Below, in pieces: positions 7,047 through 16,245 of a DNA stretch of 64,000 bases; the stretch's first letter is position 1, and the number at the start of each line of letters is the position of its first letter. This DNA comes from Maricaulis sp. (GTDB lineage Bacteria; Pseudomonadota; Alphaproteobacteria; Caulobacterales; Maricaulaceae). The position numbers and the translations under genes are program-made. The stretch covers positions 62,001-126,000 of the forward strand of contig NZ_JASBRI010000024.1 of assembly GCF_030149515.1 (NCBI RefSeq), read 5' to 3'. Below the pieces are notes generated by a model. It was not told the DNA's origin, made no database searches, and saw only the letters and a list, made by a program, of their open reading frames with translations.

Positions 7047-8627
7047 ATGGACGGGACCAGTGTGATCGAGCGCCAGGCCGGGCGGCCGGCCGAGACCGGA
7101 CACCCCGCGCCGGACCGCAACCCGCAACGCCGGGACGGAACGCCGCGCATCCTGGCCCGGCTCTGGGCCGACGAAGCCGCCAACGGCCTCGTGCGGCGAT
7201 CGCCGGAGCACAGCGCCCGCGAGCGCGGCTTTTCCCACCTGATCGCCCTCGCCGGGTTTCTGGTCCCGGCCGCGCTCACCGGGCTCGCCCTGAAAGGACC
7301 CGGCATACTGGGGCTGCTCGCCTTGACGCTTTCACCGGTTTTCGCTGCGCAGACCCTGCTGCGTCTGGCCGCTGCCCTCCTGGCGCCGCGCTGGGCGCCG
7401 AAGCGCGACCTGCCCGTGCGCGCACTGCCGGCCGCCAGCCTCATCGTCGCGCTTTACAGGGAAGCGGCCGTTCTGGACCAGCTGATCGCCGCCCTCAAGG
7501 CGATCGATTATCCCCGCGACCGGCTGGAGATCAAACTCGCGCTGGAAACGGGCGACACCCGGACCCGCGAGGCGCTCGCCTCCATCGCCCTGGACGAGCG
7601 GTTCGAAGTGGTTCTCGTGCCGCCCGGCCGGCCGCAGACCAAGCCGCGCGCGCTCAATCACGCCCTGCGATTCTGCACCGGCGAGATCGTCGGTGTGCTG
7701 GATGCCGAAGACCGCCCGCATCCGCGTCAGCTGCGCTGTGCCGCCGAGAGCTTCTCCCTCGCCCCGGCCGAGCTTGTATGCCTGCAGGCGCCGCTGAACT
7801 GGTTCAATCGCGCCGAAAGCTGGCTGACCCGCCAGTTCGCGCTGGAGTATGCCGCGCATTTTCACGGCCTGCTGCCGCTCTACAACCGCCTGGGCTGGCC
7901 CCTGCCGCTGGGCGGAACCAGCAATTATTTCCGGACCGCCGCGCTTCGCCGCGCCGGCGCCTGGGATGCGTGGAACGTCACCGAAGATGCCGATCTCGGC
8001 GTTCGCCTTCACCGCATGGGTCTTCGCTGCGGCCTGATCGCACCGATGACGCTGGAGGAGGCACCGGTCGGGCTGGCAGCCTGGATCCCCCAGCGCACGC
8101 GCTGGCTGAAAGGGTATCTGCAGACCCTGGCGGTGCATGCCGCGGCCGGCCGAAAGCCGGGCCGGCGCCTGCTGTCGCTGGGTCTCACCCTGGGTGGCGC
8201 TATCCTGTCGGCGCTCGCCTGCGGGCCATCGGTCGTGATCGTCCTGGCGGCCATCCTGCTGACCGGCGGCACCGCGGGCCTGCCGGTTCTGGCGGGCCTG
8301 ACGGGCACGGGATGGCTGGCCGCCGCGCTGTGCGCCTGGCGCGCCGCATGCCGGGCCGGTGTACCCGTGCGCACGGGCGACCTGCTCACACTGCCGGTCT
8401 ATGAAGCGATCAAATTCTGGCCAGCAGTACGGGCCCTGTATCAGCTGGTGACAAATCCCTATCATTGGGAAAAGACCGAACACGGCGTGAGCGCCCTATC
8501 CAAGCCGAGCCCATGTATCTCTCCCTCACCGCCACGCTCGTCGCGCTCGGCATCGTCATCGCGATCTTCATCCTCGCCCGCTGGCGCGCCGGCCAGCCGG
8601 TCCGTCCGGAACGCGGCCCGCGAATGA
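7047..8627 (+). CDS. GT2 family processive-type glycosyltransferase
   Basis: This 526-residue inner-membrane protein has membrane helices near residues 60-110, a GT-A catalytic domain (about 130-360) and further helices at about 375-450. The catalytic signatures are VLDAEDRPHP (DxD-like), a TEDADLG motif and QRTRWLKG (QxxRW), as in cellulose-synthase-like GT2 enzymes that polymerise and export sugars. The natural C-terminus of this family would be near PYHWEKTEHG (about residue 480); here the frame continues for about 40 Ser/Pro/Arg-rich residues overlapping the next ORF, which suggests a lost stop or a recent frameshift. An AGGGG Shine-Dalgarno lies 9 nt before the ATG. The polysaccharide made is unknown. 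Confidence 0.88.
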   Translation: MDGTSVIERQAGRPAETGHPAPDRNPQRRDGTPRILARLWADEAANGLVRRSPEHSARERGFSHLIALAGFLVPAALTGLALKGPGILGLLALTLSPVFAAQTLLRLAAALLAPRWAPKRDLPVRALPAASLIVALYREAAVLDQLIAALKAIDYPRDRLEIKLALETGDTRTREALASIALDERFEVVLVPPGRPQTKPRALNHALRFCTGEIVGVLDAEDRPHPRQLRCAAESFSLAPAELVCLQAPLNWFNRAESWLTRQFALEYAAHFHGLLPLYNRLGWPLPLGGTSNYFRTAALRRAGAWDAWNVTEDADLGVRLHRMGLRCGLIAPMTLEEAPVGLAAWIPQRTRWLKGYLQTLAVHAAAGRKPGRRLLSLGLTLGGAILSALACGPSVVIVLAAILLTGGTAGLPVLAGLTGTGWLAAALCAWRAACRAGVPVRTGDLLTLPVYEAIKFWPAVRALYQLVTNPYHWEKTEHGVSALSKPSPCISPSPPRSSRSASSSRSSSSPAGAPASRSVRNAARE

Positions 8628-8737
8628 TCCCCTGGACCCTGATCGCCATCGCCATGGGCGGCTTCGCCGTGATCCTGATCGCCCACCTGGCCGAGCTGGG
8701 CGGCCTGGATCTCAGCCAGCGGCCGCCACGGCCCTAG
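8513..8737 (+). CDS. Small two-helix membrane protein overlapping the glycosyltransferase 3' end
   Basis: This 74-residue ORF has two hydrophobic segments (MYLSLTATLVALGIVIAIFILA, 1-22, and WTLIAIAMGGFAVILIAHLAEL, about 42-63) separated by an arginine-rich cytoplasmic linker. It overlaps the last 115 bp of the glycosyltransferase frame. Its regular two-helix pattern looks more like a real protein than the Ser/Arg-rich end of the other frame, so I judge this frame to be the genuine one here. No family recognised. Confidence 0.6.
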   Translation: MYLSLTATLVALGIVIAIFILARWRAGQPVRPERGPRMIPWTLIAIAMGGFAVILIAHLAELGGLDLSQRPPRP

Positions 8738-8782
8738 CCGAGCGGAGGCCAAGTCAGCTGGCTGAGTTGAACACGGAATGGC

Positions 8783-8856
8783 TGGAGCGGGTGAAGGGAA
8801 TCGAACCCTCGTCGTAAGCTTGGGAAGCTTCTGCTCTACCATTGAGCTACACCCGC
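8783..8856 (-). tRNA. tRNA-Gly (anticodon CCC)
   Basis: The minus strand folds as a tRNA: acceptor GCGGGTG/CACCCGC, D-arm GCTC/GAGC, anticodon loop TTCCCAA giving anticodon CCC, T-loop GGTTCGATTCC, and an encoded CCA at 8783-8785. It closely resembles E. coli glyU. The outermost pair of the anticodon stem (G-A) is mismatched. Confidence 0.95.
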
Positions 8857-8919
8857 GCGAGAGGGTGACTATACGCACACCGCGACGGCTCGCAAGCGGC
8901 CGCCGCGGTACTGTCTGCG

Positions 8920-10887
8920 CTAGTCGGCAGGCAAGTGCCGCTGCAGGAAGTCCCGGCTCTCGCTGAGCAGGGTGTGGCGGGCATTATAGGTGCCCAGGTA
9001 ATGGTCCTCGCCACTCATTTCCACATAGCGGAAGCCCTCGCGCCCCTCCATCGCGCTTGCCATAAGCCGGCTCTGTTCGACCTCGACCGTGGTGTCGTCA
9101 TCGCCATGCACCAGCAGGACGGGGACATCGTATTCGTCGACCCGGTCAAGCGGCGTGATCTCGTGCTGGCGGGCCTCATCGTCGAAAATCGTGCCGATAT
9201 AATCGTGCCAGTAGCGCAACTCGTCCGACTCGCTGCCGCCGCGCAAACGCATATTGCCGAGCATTCGGAACGGGTCGGTCACCGCCGATACGCCGACCAC
9301 GCAGCGCACCTCGTCCGGTGCCCGCAACGCCGTCATCAAGGCGGCATAGCCGCCATAGCTGGCGCCGACAGTGCAAAATCCGCCCTCGCGGGCAATGCCC
9401 TCCGCCTGAAGATAGCGGGCACCGTCGAGCATGTCCTCGATCATGCGCCCGCCGAACTCGCCAAAACCGGCATCCCGGAAATCGTCGCCATAGCCCGACG
9501 AACCGCGGAAATTCGGCTTCAGCACGACATAGCCCAGAGAGGCGTAGTACTGGGCCCACCAGTCGTATGTTGCATGATCGCGCGCTTCCGGTCCGCCGTG
9601 CGGCATCAGGACCAGCGGGAAGGGACCGTCGCCGCGCCGCTGCCCCGGAGGCAGAACCATATAGGCGTTGATGCCCAGCCCGTCCGACGCCTCGTAGTGC
9701 ACACTCTCGACGGCCGACAATTCCGTCTCGGCGATTGCGGGTGCCTCATTGCCGATCGACTGCAGACCGCCGCTGGGCACATCGAACAGGAAGAAACCGG
9801 TCGGCTCGCCGCGATTGTCGATTGCGAATGTGAACAGGCTGCGATCGTCGGTCCAGGAGAGGAGACGGACATGGCCGTAGAGCGCGTCTTCCAGGGCGCG
9901 CTGCACGGCGGCCAGTTCCGGATCGGTATAGCGATGTCCCGGAATGTCGCCGCCATGGCGGAAACCCGCCAGCTCGCCCCGCCGGCGGTCGATCAGCACG
10001 CCCAGACGGTGGACCTCCTCCCCGTCGAGCGTAAAGGGCGCCAGCTCCCCGCTGGCCAGATCGAGACGGCGCAAGCCGTCATTCGGCCCGGCCGGAAAGC
10101 TCACGGCCAGTTCACGGCCACCCGAGATCACGCCGTGAACCTGCGGGATGCGCAGGCCGTAATTGCCGGAAAACAAGACGGCATTGGTGTCGGTTCCGCG
10201 AACGATCCGGTAGTCGCCGGTCTCGGGGTCGTGGAAGACCCGCGCCACGATCGCGCCATCGGCGTCGACGATATTGTCGTGCACGCCCTGCCCGCTGCGC
10301 ACGGAGCGGACCGGTTCCGACCGGCCGCTGTCCAGGTCGACCTCGAACAGCGTGGTCTCCAGGTCGCGGTTCTCCGGGCCGCGCAGATTGGTATTGGCCC
10401 GTTCGGAGCGCCAGAGATAGCCCATTTGCATCATGACAAGGCTGTCGTCGCCATTCATCAGCGAAACGACATTGGTCAGGCTGGGATGGTGGTCCTCGTC
10501 GCGCATCAGCTGGACATTCCCGCGCGTCTCGATGTCGAAGGCATAGGTGCGGTAGAGCGGCACCGTCATCGGTCCGTGGCGGGTGCGGATCTCGTCGGTA
10601 TAGGTGACGATATAGGCCAGGTAACGGTTGTTGATCCAATAGAAGGACAGGATCCGGATGCCTTCCGGCGAGGCGATTTTCCCGGTAACGCCGCCACCAG
10701 CCATGTCGAAGAAACAGATTTCCTGCTTGCCGATATCGGCGATGGTGCAACCCATGGCCAGCATCGACCCGTCCGGCGATATCTCCGCCCACCAGATCGT
10801 CGGCGGCGTGGCGAAATCGTCCAAACTCGGCTGGGCGTGCGCGATCGAAAGCGTCAGCGCCGCCAAAAGCCCTCCCAAAAAACGCAT
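8920..10887 (-). CDS. S9 family prolyl oligopeptidase-like serine peptidase, secreted
   Basis: This 655-residue protein has a signal peptide (MRFLGGLLAALTLSIAHAQ), a beta-propeller-like N-terminal region to about residue 400 and an alpha/beta hydrolase domain. The catalytic serine is Ser510 in GASYGG, the aspartate is in HGDDDTTV (about 596-598) and the histidine is His629 in GEDHYL. The motif PHGGPEARD and the segment NFRGSSGYGDDF are typical of S9C acylaminoacyl-peptidase/DPP-like members. The enzyme probably cleaves short peptides in the periplasm. It is a single gene, flanked by tRNA-Gly and the dCTP deaminase gene on the same strand. Confidence 0.93.
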   Translation of the reverse strand: MRFLGGLLAALTLSIAHAQPSLDDFATPPTIWWAEISPDGSMLAMGCTIADIGKQEICFFDMAGGGVTGKIASPEGIRILSFYWINNRYLAYIVTYTDEIRTRHGPMTVPLYRTYAFDIETRGNVQLMRDEDHHPSLTNVVSLMNGDDSLVMMQMGYLWRSERANTNLRGPENRDLETTLFEVDLDSGRSEPVRSVRSGQGVHDNIVDADGAIVARVFHDPETGDYRIVRGTDTNAVLFSGNYGLRIPQVHGVISGGRELAVSFPAGPNDGLRRLDLASGELAPFTLDGEEVHRLGVLIDRRRGELAGFRHGGDIPGHRYTDPELAAVQRALEDALYGHVRLLSWTDDRSLFTFAIDNRGEPTGFFLFDVPSGGLQSIGNEAPAIAETELSAVESVHYEASDGLGINAYMVLPPGQRRGDGPFPLVLMPHGGPEARDHATYDWWAQYYASLGYVVLKPNFRGSSGYGDDFRDAGFGEFGGRMIEDMLDGARYLQAEGIAREGGFCTVGASYGGYAALMTALRAPDEVRCVVGVSAVTDPFRMLGNMRLRGGSESDELRYWHDYIGTIFDDEARQHEITPLDRVDEYDVPVLLVHGDDDTTVEVEQSRLMASAMEGREGFRYVEMSGEDHYLGTYNARHTLLSESRDFLQRHLPAD

Positions 10888-10960
10888 GTCTCCCCCCGGA
10901 TTTCAGCGCGGCCTACAGACTAGATGCGCCGGCAATCCGCGTGCAAGTTCCGATTGAAAA

Positions 10961-11974
10961 TCAGGCGAAGAACTTGGAGAGTTTCAGGCTCTGGGCCTGA
11001 TAGTTCGATGCGATCTTGCCGTAGGCGTTTTCCGGCGCCTCGCGCATCGGCTCGTAGACCAGGCGGGCGATGGGCTGGCCATGCTCCAGGATGAAGGGCA
11101 CATCCCGGCCCCGCACTTCCAGCACCGCCCGGGATCCGGTTCCCCCGGCCTCTGCAATACCGAAACCGGGATCGAAGAAACCCGCATAGTGCGCGCGAAA
11201 CTCGCCGATTTCGGTAGCGATCGGCGCCATCTCCGCAGCTTCTCCCGGACCGATCGAGACGGCTTCGCGGGAGGCCAGGATGTAGAATTCGCCCGGATCG
11301 AGGATCAGCCGGTGATCGGGCGCAAAGAGCGGTTCCCAGAAGCGCGACCGGTCATGGCCGCCGATCCTTGACAGGTCCACAAGACCGGCATGCCGGCGCG
11401 CGCGATAGCCGACAATACCGTCTTCGAACCCGGCCAGGTCGACGCTGACCGTAATGTCGCGCAGAGGCACATGCGCCCCTTCGCGAAAACGCACCTGGCT
11501 CAGGCGGTCGCCTTCGCGGGCCAGGATGGAGAAGGTGCAGGGGCTGATCTCGGCATACAGCGGACCGTCATACTCCGGCGGGGCCCGGTCGAAGGCTTCG
11601 CCGCTATCTGTGATGACCCGGGTGAAAACGTCGATCCGCCCGGTGGAGCTTTTCGGATTCATCGCGGCCGTCAGCCCCGGCGGCAGTTTCAGCCTTTCCT
11701 GAAGCGGCGCCAGATACACACAGCCTGTTTCCAGAACGGCCCCGCCGGTGAGGTCCACCGTGTGCATGCGAATATCGCTGTCCAGGCATTGCGTGACGGT
11801 GCGGCCGCGCCCCGGCAGAAAGCTGGCACGCAACCGCCAGGCCTGCGCGCCCAGGCGCAGATCCACGCTGGCCGGCTGGATCTGCCCGTCTGCCGGCGGG
11901 GTTTCGGCCACAATGACGCCGGTCTCGAACAGGGTTTTCAGCCGATGGTCTGGGAGAATGCCGGAAGCGGTCAT
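10961..11974 (-). CDS. 2'-Deoxycytidine 5'-triphosphate deaminase, long form
   Basis: This 337-residue cytosolic protein is the long alphaproteobacterial dCTP deaminase (DCD_N plus dUTPase-like fold), which converts dCTP to dUTP for dTMP synthesis. The signature is NPKSSTGRIDVFTRVITD at about 107-124, with SSTGR at 109-113, and a second trimer-interface motif in YDGPLYAEISP. The open frame extends far upstream (to 12574), but that part runs antisense through apaG and is not coding; the ATG at 11974 gives the family N-terminus SGILPDHRLKTL. It is divergent from apaG with a 153-bp gap. Confidence 0.92.
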   Translation of the reverse strand: MTASGILPDHRLKTLFETGVIVAETPPADGQIQPASVDLRLGAQAWRLRASFLPGRGRTVTQCLDSDIRMHTVDLTGGAVLETGCVYLAPLQERLKLPPGLTAAMNPKSSTGRIDVFTRVITDSGEAFDRAPPEYDGPLYAEISPCTFSILAREGDRLSQVRFREGAHVPLRDITVSVDLAGFEDGIVGYRARRHAGLVDLSRIGGHDRSRFWEPLFAPDHRLILDPGEFYILASREAVSIGPGEAAEMAPIATEIGEFRAHYAGFFDPGFGIAEAGGTGSRAVLEVRGRDVPFILEHGQPIARLVYEPMREAPENAYGKIASNYQAQSLKLSKFFA

Positions 11975-12127
11975 GATCGGATCGGTTGCTGTCAGAACGG
12001 CACCCAGATGTCCTCCATCTCCCGCGCCCTGTCCAGCCGTGCTGACCGTAGGGGTTGAGCCGGGCCCGAGGCGGGACGATGATATGCTGCGACAGGGCGT
12101 GTTCCGGGGACACGCCGGAACGGGCGG

Positions 12128-12529
12128 ATGCGCATCATGTACCAGCACGAGAGCGGCGGTGTAAAAATCAGCGTGGTGCCGGACTATCTCGAGGACGAAT
12201 CCGAGCCGGAAAGCGGCCACTATGTCTGGGCCTACACGGTGGAGATCGAGAATACCGGCCACGAGCCGGTGCAGCTCATCGCGCGCAAATGGGTGATCAC
12301 CGATGCCATGGGCCGGACCGAACACGTGCAGGGGCTGGGCGTGATCGGCGAACAGCCCGTGATCGAACCGGGCGAACGCTTCCGCTACACCTCCGGTGCG
12401 CCCCTGACCACGCCCTCCGGCTTCATGCACGGCAGTTATGAAATGCAGCGCGGGGACGGGGAAAGTTTCGCCGCCACGATTCCCGGCTTTTCGCTCGACC
12501 GCCCCGGCGATCGCGTGCGCCTGCATTGA
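12128..12529 (+). CDS. apaG: ApaG domain protein
   Basis: This 133-residue protein is ApaG, a small beta-sandwich (fibronectin type III-like) protein. Conserved segments are VWAYTVEIENTG, ARKWVITDAMGRTEHVQGLGVIGEQPVIEPGE and FRYTSGAPLTTPSGFMHGSYEM. The family has been linked to divalent cation tolerance, but its biochemistry is unresolved. In alphaproteobacteria it commonly lies near hslO and argD, as here, although TrkH is inserted between. The ATG at 12128 follows GGGCGG; a second ATG at 12137 is possible. Confidence 0.93.
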   Translation: MRIMYQHESGGVKISVVPDYLEDESEPESGHYVWAYTVEIENTGHEPVQLIARKWVITDAMGRTEHVQGLGVIGEQPVIEPGERFRYTSGAPLTTPSGFMHGSYEMQRGDGESFAATIPGFSLDRPGDRVRLH

Positions 12530-12564
12530 CGATGGCCCGGCGATAGGCCGCGGGGGACACGCGC

Positions 12565-14019
12565 GTGACCACATCCCTGCGACAGGTCCTTTTCATGGTC
12601 GGCATCATGGTCGCCGTCCTGGCGGCCGCCATGATGTTCCCCGCCATGCTGGACGCGGCCCATGGCGCCCAGGAAAGCGCGACCGCCTTCTTCCTGTCCT
12701 CCATCCTGGGCATGTTCGTCGGCAGCGCCACGGCCCTGGCCAATCGCGGCCCGGTGGATTCAATCACGCCGCGCACCGCCTTCGTGCTGACCGTGGGCGC
12801 CTGGCTCGGTCTGGCCGTCTGCGCCGCCCTGCCCATGCGCTTGTCGGGCGAGGGGCTGGACTGGACCGATGCGATATTCGAATCGATTTCCGGCCTGACC
12901 ACGACCGGCGCCACGGTGATCACGGGTCTCGACGGCCGCCCCGACGGGTTGCTGCTCTGGCGGGCGCTGCTGCAATGGATCGGCGGGATCGGCATCATTG
13001 TCACTGCCATGGCCTTCTGGCCCATGCTGGGCATTGGCGGCATGCAGCTCTTCCAGCTGGAAAGCGGCGACAAGTCGGACAAGGTGCTGCCGCGGGCAAC
13101 GCAGATCGCGGCCTCCATCTCGCTCATCTACGCCCTTCTCACCATCGCCTGCTTCTTCGCCTACATGGCCATCGGCATGGACTGGTTCGCGGCGCTGGCG
13201 CACGCCATGACGACGCTGTCCACGGGCGGTTTCTCCACCTCCGACAATTCCATGGGTGCCTTTCTGCCGCTGGGCGGCGACATCGTGGCAACGGCCTTCA
13301 TCATCCTGGCCTCGCTGCCGTTCGGCCTGTTCATCCTGGCCGCCCGCGGCAAGCCGGTCTCGCTGTTCCGGGATGCCCAGGTGCGCGGCTTTGCAGCCGT
13401 CATCGTGACGGCCAGCTTGCTGCTGACGCTGATGCTGATGGCATCCGGCACGCTGGAGGGCGGCACGGCGCTGCGGCAGGCGAGTTTCAACGCCGTGTCC
13501 ATCATCACCGGCACGGGGTTCGCCTCGGCCGACTACGGGGCCTGGGGACCGGCTTTCGAGGCGGCCTTCTTCATCTTCATGTTCATCGGGGGCTGCGCCG
13601 GGTCGACGACCTGTTCGGTGAAAATCTTCCGCTACCAGATCGCCGGCACCGCCATGCGGCGCTACCTGGCCAAGCTGATGCGGCCTAATGCGGTGATCCC
13701 GATGCGCTACAACGGCCGGATCGTGGAGGAGACGGCGCTGCACTCGGTGATGGGTTTCTTCTTCGTCTTCTTCGCCGTCTACGCGATCAGCGCCGCCGTG
13801 CTGTCGGCGCTGGGCCTGGACACGGTCACGGCCCTGTCCGGCGCGGCGACCAGCCTGACCAATACCGGCCCCGGCCTGGGCCCTGTCATCGGGCCGGCAG
13901 GCACGTTCCAGCCCCTGTCGGACCCGGCAAAATGGGTGCTGACCTTCAACATGTTCATCGGCCGGCTGGAAGTGCTGGCGGTGCTGGTCTTCCTCAGCCC
14001 GCGCTTCTGGCGCGGCTAG
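12565..14019 (+). CDS. trkH: TrkH/KtrB-family potassium uptake channel subunit
   Basis: This 484-residue integral membrane protein has the four-repeat pore design of TrkH. Selectivity-loop segments are visible as TTTGATVI (about 111-118), MTTLSTGGFS (about 213-222), IITGTGFASADYG (about 312-324) and SLTNTGPGLG. It takes up potassium with a TrkA-type regulatory subunit, which is not in the window. The start is a GTG at 12565 after CGGGGGA; the next in-frame ATG would cut into the first helix. The gene overlaps the convergent hslO by 4 bp. Potassium uptake is the first response to osmotic upshift, which fits the NAGGN osmolyte operon at 47-52 kb. Confidence 0.93.
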   Translation: MTTSLRQVLFMVGIMVAVLAAAMMFPAMLDAAHGAQESATAFFLSSILGMFVGSATALANRGPVDSITPRTAFVLTVGAWLGLAVCAALPMRLSGEGLDWTDAIFESISGLTTTGATVITGLDGRPDGLLLWRALLQWIGGIGIIVTAMAFWPMLGIGGMQLFQLESGDKSDKVLPRATQIAASISLIYALLTIACFFAYMAIGMDWFAALAHAMTTLSTGGFSTSDNSMGAFLPLGGDIVATAFIILASLPFGLFILAARGKPVSLFRDAQVRGFAAVIVTASLLLTLMLMASGTLEGGTALRQASFNAVSIITGTGFASADYGAWGPAFEAAFFIFMFIGGCAGSTTCSVKIFRYQIAGTAMRRYLAKLMRPNAVIPMRYNGRIVEETALHSVMGFFFVFFAVYAISAAVLSALGLDTVTALSGAATSLTNTGPGLGPVIGPAGTFQPLSDPAKWVLTFNMFIGRLEVLAVLVFLSPRFWRG

Positions 14020-14936
14020 CCGGCGGCCCGGGACACTTCGGCGGGATCGAAGCGCCAGTCCCTGTTGCAATACTCGCAGGTCATCACGATTTCGCCGCCG
14101 GTTTCCATCTCCGCCCGGTCCTCCGCCGGAAAGGAAGCGATGATGCCCAGCAGGCGCTCGCGCTCGCAGGAACAGCGGCGGGCGACATGGCGCGGCTCCA
14201 GAAGGCGGACCCCGTCTTCGTTGAACAGGCGGAAGAGCAGGCCGCCGGCCGAAAGGTCCGGATCCAGAAGTTCTGCATCCTCGACGGTTTCGAACAGGGC
14301 GCGGGCATGATCCCAATCGGCCTCGGCCGAGCCGCGGGTCTCGTCGCCGGCTACCGCCTGGAGCATCAGGCCACCGCCGCGCCAGGCCCTGTCCTCGCCC
14401 TCCTTCCAGCTCTCGCCAACGGCGATCCGGAGCCGGGTCGGGGTCTGTTCGGACTGGGTGAAATAGGCTTCCGCCGCCGCCGAGAGGCTGGGGCCTTCCA
14501 GGCCCACGACACCCTGGTACTGGTCCTTGTCGGGCCCGTAGTCGATCGTCATCGCAAAGGCGCCCTTGCCCATGAGCCGCGTCATCAGCATGTCCGGACC
14601 GGGGCGTTCGGCCAGCGCCGCGTCCACCGCGTCGCGGTCGATCTTGGCAAAGCCGCGCACCCCCTCGCCGGCAACATATTCGGCGACGATAAACTGGATC
14701 GGGCCCGACCCGTTCGCCTGGACGATCAGACGCCCGTCGAATTTCAGCGCATCGCCGACCAGGGCGGCGATGATCACGGCCTCGCCGAGCAGCCGGGCGA
14801 CCTGGTCGGGATAGGCGTGGGCCGACAGGATCGCGTCCAGCGTCGAACCCAGGCGGCAGGCACGCCCGCGCACCGCCCGGTCCTCGACCTGGTATGCGGC
14901 AACGATGTTGTCGTGTTCGCCCAGCGGATCGCTCAC
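14016..14936 (-). CDS. hslO: Hsp33 redox-regulated chaperone
   Basis: This 306-residue cytosolic chaperone is activated by oxidation and heat. The C-terminal zinc/redox switch shows the Cys-x-Cys (RRCSCERE) and Cys-x2-Cys (VMTCEYCNRDW) pairs. The N-terminal domain contains FDGRLIVQANGSGPIQFIVAEY and the KGAFAMTIDYG segment of the family. It follows argD on the same strand with a 53-bp gap, an order typical of alphaproteobacteria except that argF, often found between them, is missing. Confidence 0.96.
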   Translation of the reverse strand: MSDPLGEHDNIVAAYQVEDRAVRGRACRLGSTLDAILSAHAYPDQVARLLGEAVIIAALVGDALKFDGRLIVQANGSGPIQFIVAEYVAGEGVRGFAKIDRDAVDAALAERPGPDMLMTRLMGKGAFAMTIDYGPDKDQYQGVVGLEGPSLSAAAEAYFTQSEQTPTRLRIAVGESWKEGEDRAWRGGGLMLQAVAGDETRGSAEADWDHARALFETVEDAELLDPDLSAGGLLFRLFNEDGVRLLEPRHVARRCSCERERLLGIIASFPAEDRAEMETGGEIVMTCEYCNRDWRFDPAEVSRAAG

Positions 14937-14989
14937 GCCTCTACTCCGGTTGCATCCGTGTTGCGCCGATGTCGCGCCACTGTGCGGCT

Positions 14990-16174
14990 CTAGCTCGCTT
15001 CAAGTGCGCCCAGGGCCTCGTCGAGGATGGACACCGCCTCGCTGGCATCCTCCTTGGTGATGACCAGCGGCGGCGCCAGGCGCGAGACATTGTCCCCCGC
15101 CGCTCCCACCAGCAGATGCCGGTCGCGGGCCAGGCCGGCCAGCTTCTTCGGATCGTACCCGTCCTTCAGCTTGACACCGACCAGGAGACCCTTGCCGCGC
15201 ACTTCCGCGACCTTGTCGGCATGCCGGTCCATCAGACCGTGCAGCTGCTGGCGCAGATAGTTCGACACTTCCACGACATGGTCCATGAAGCCGTCGGCCG
15301 TCAGCTCGTCGAACACCACATTGCCCACCGCCATGGCCAGCGGTCCGCCGCCATAGGTCGAACCGTGGGTGCCCACGACCATGCCCTTGGCCGCCGCTTC
15401 GGTGGCCAGGCAGGCGCCCATCGGGAAGCCGCCGCCAATGCCCTTCGCCGCCGCCATGATGTCCGGCTCGGCGCCGTCTACCCATTGATGGGCAAAGAGT
15501 TTTCCGGTCCGGCCTGCGCCCGACTGGACCTCGTCATAGACCAGCATCAGCCCGTGCTCGTCGCACAGCTGGCGCAGGCCGCGCAGGAAGCTGTCCTCCG
15601 GCGCGCGCACACCGCCCTCGCCCTGTACGGGCTCCACGCAGATCGCCGCGGTTTCCTCGGTGATCGCCGCCTTCACCGCTTCCAGATCGCCGAACTCGAC
15701 CTGGTCGAAGCCTTCCATCGCCGGACCGAAACCTTCGAGATATTTCGGATTGCCGCCGGCGTTGATGGCGCCATAGGTGCGGCCGTGGAAGGCGCCGGTG
15801 AAGGTGATGATGCGATAGCGCTGCGGATTGCCGTTCACATAGTGATAACGCCGCGCCGTCTTCAGGGCGCACTCCATCGCCTCGGCGCCGGAATTGGTGA
15901 AGAAGACCCGGTCGGCAAAGGTCGCCGCACACAGCTTGTCGGCCAGTTCGATCCCCTTGGGCACCTTGTACATGTTGGACAGGTGCCAGAGCTTGCCGGC
16001 CTGTTCCGTCAACGCCTTGACGGCCTTGGGATGGGCGTGGCCGAGACAGTTCACCGCGATACCCGAGATGAAATCGAGATAGCTCTCGCCGCCGTCTGTA
16101 TAGAGGCGGGGTCCCTTGCCGTGATCGAAAACGAGATCCGGCGGGGCATAGGTGTCCATCATCGGGGCGGGCAT
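14990..16174 (-). CDS. argD: Acetylornithine/succinyldiaminopimelate-type aminotransferase
   Basis: This 394-residue PLP enzyme is a class III aminotransferase of the ArgD type, converting N-acetylglutamate semialdehyde to N-acetylornithine in arginine synthesis. The PLP lysine is Lys244 in AAAKGIGGGFP, with the cofactor aspartate in LVYDEVQSGAGRTG. The GAFHGRTYGAINA and NSGAEAMECALK motifs are also present. I place the start at the ATG at 16174 because GGAGG lies 8 nt upstream; a TTG at 16189 would overlap that Shine-Dalgarno. The gene lies downstream of an ABC-2 permease on the same strand (71-bp gap) and upstream of hslO. A broader omega-aminotransferase role is possible. Confidence 0.9.
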   Translation of the reverse strand: MPAPMMDTYAPPDLVFDHGKGPRLYTDGGESYLDFISGIAVNCLGHAHPKAVKALTEQAGKLWHLSNMYKVPKGIELADKLCAATFADRVFFTNSGAEAMECALKTARRYHYVNGNPQRYRIITFTGAFHGRTYGAINAGGNPKYLEGFGPAMEGFDQVEFGDLEAVKAAITEETAAICVEPVQGEGGVRAPEDSFLRGLRQLCDEHGLMLVYDEVQSGAGRTGKLFAHQWVDGAEPDIMAAAKGIGGGFPMGACLATEAAAKGMVVGTHGSTYGGGPLAMAVGNVVFDELTADGFMDHVVEVSNYLRQQLHGLMDRHADKVAEVRGKGLLVGVKLKDGYDPKKLAGLARDRHLLVGAAGDNVSRLAPPLVITKEDASEAVSILDEALGALEAS

Positions 16175-16245
16175 TGCGGGGTCCTCCAAAGTGTCGCGGC
16201 GCCCCTTGCATGGGACGCCCTTGTCCTTCGTCTAGGCCTCCCCGC

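Noticed and set aside
6995-8404. 469-residue frame over the glycosyltransferase
   Set aside because: Same strand, other frame; Arg/Gly/Ala-rich with no motif, while the 7047 frame has all GT2 signatures.
8935-10923. 662-residue open frame on the plus strand
   Set aside because: Antisense to the S9 peptidase, whose catalytic triad and signal peptide are clear.
11975-12574. N-terminal extension of the dCTP deaminase
   Set aside because: The frame stays open to 12574 but runs antisense across apaG, and the family N-terminus begins at 11974.
12760-14316. 518-residue open frame on the minus strand
   Set aside because: Antisense to trkH and out of frame over hslO; low-complexity Arg/Gly/Gln translation.
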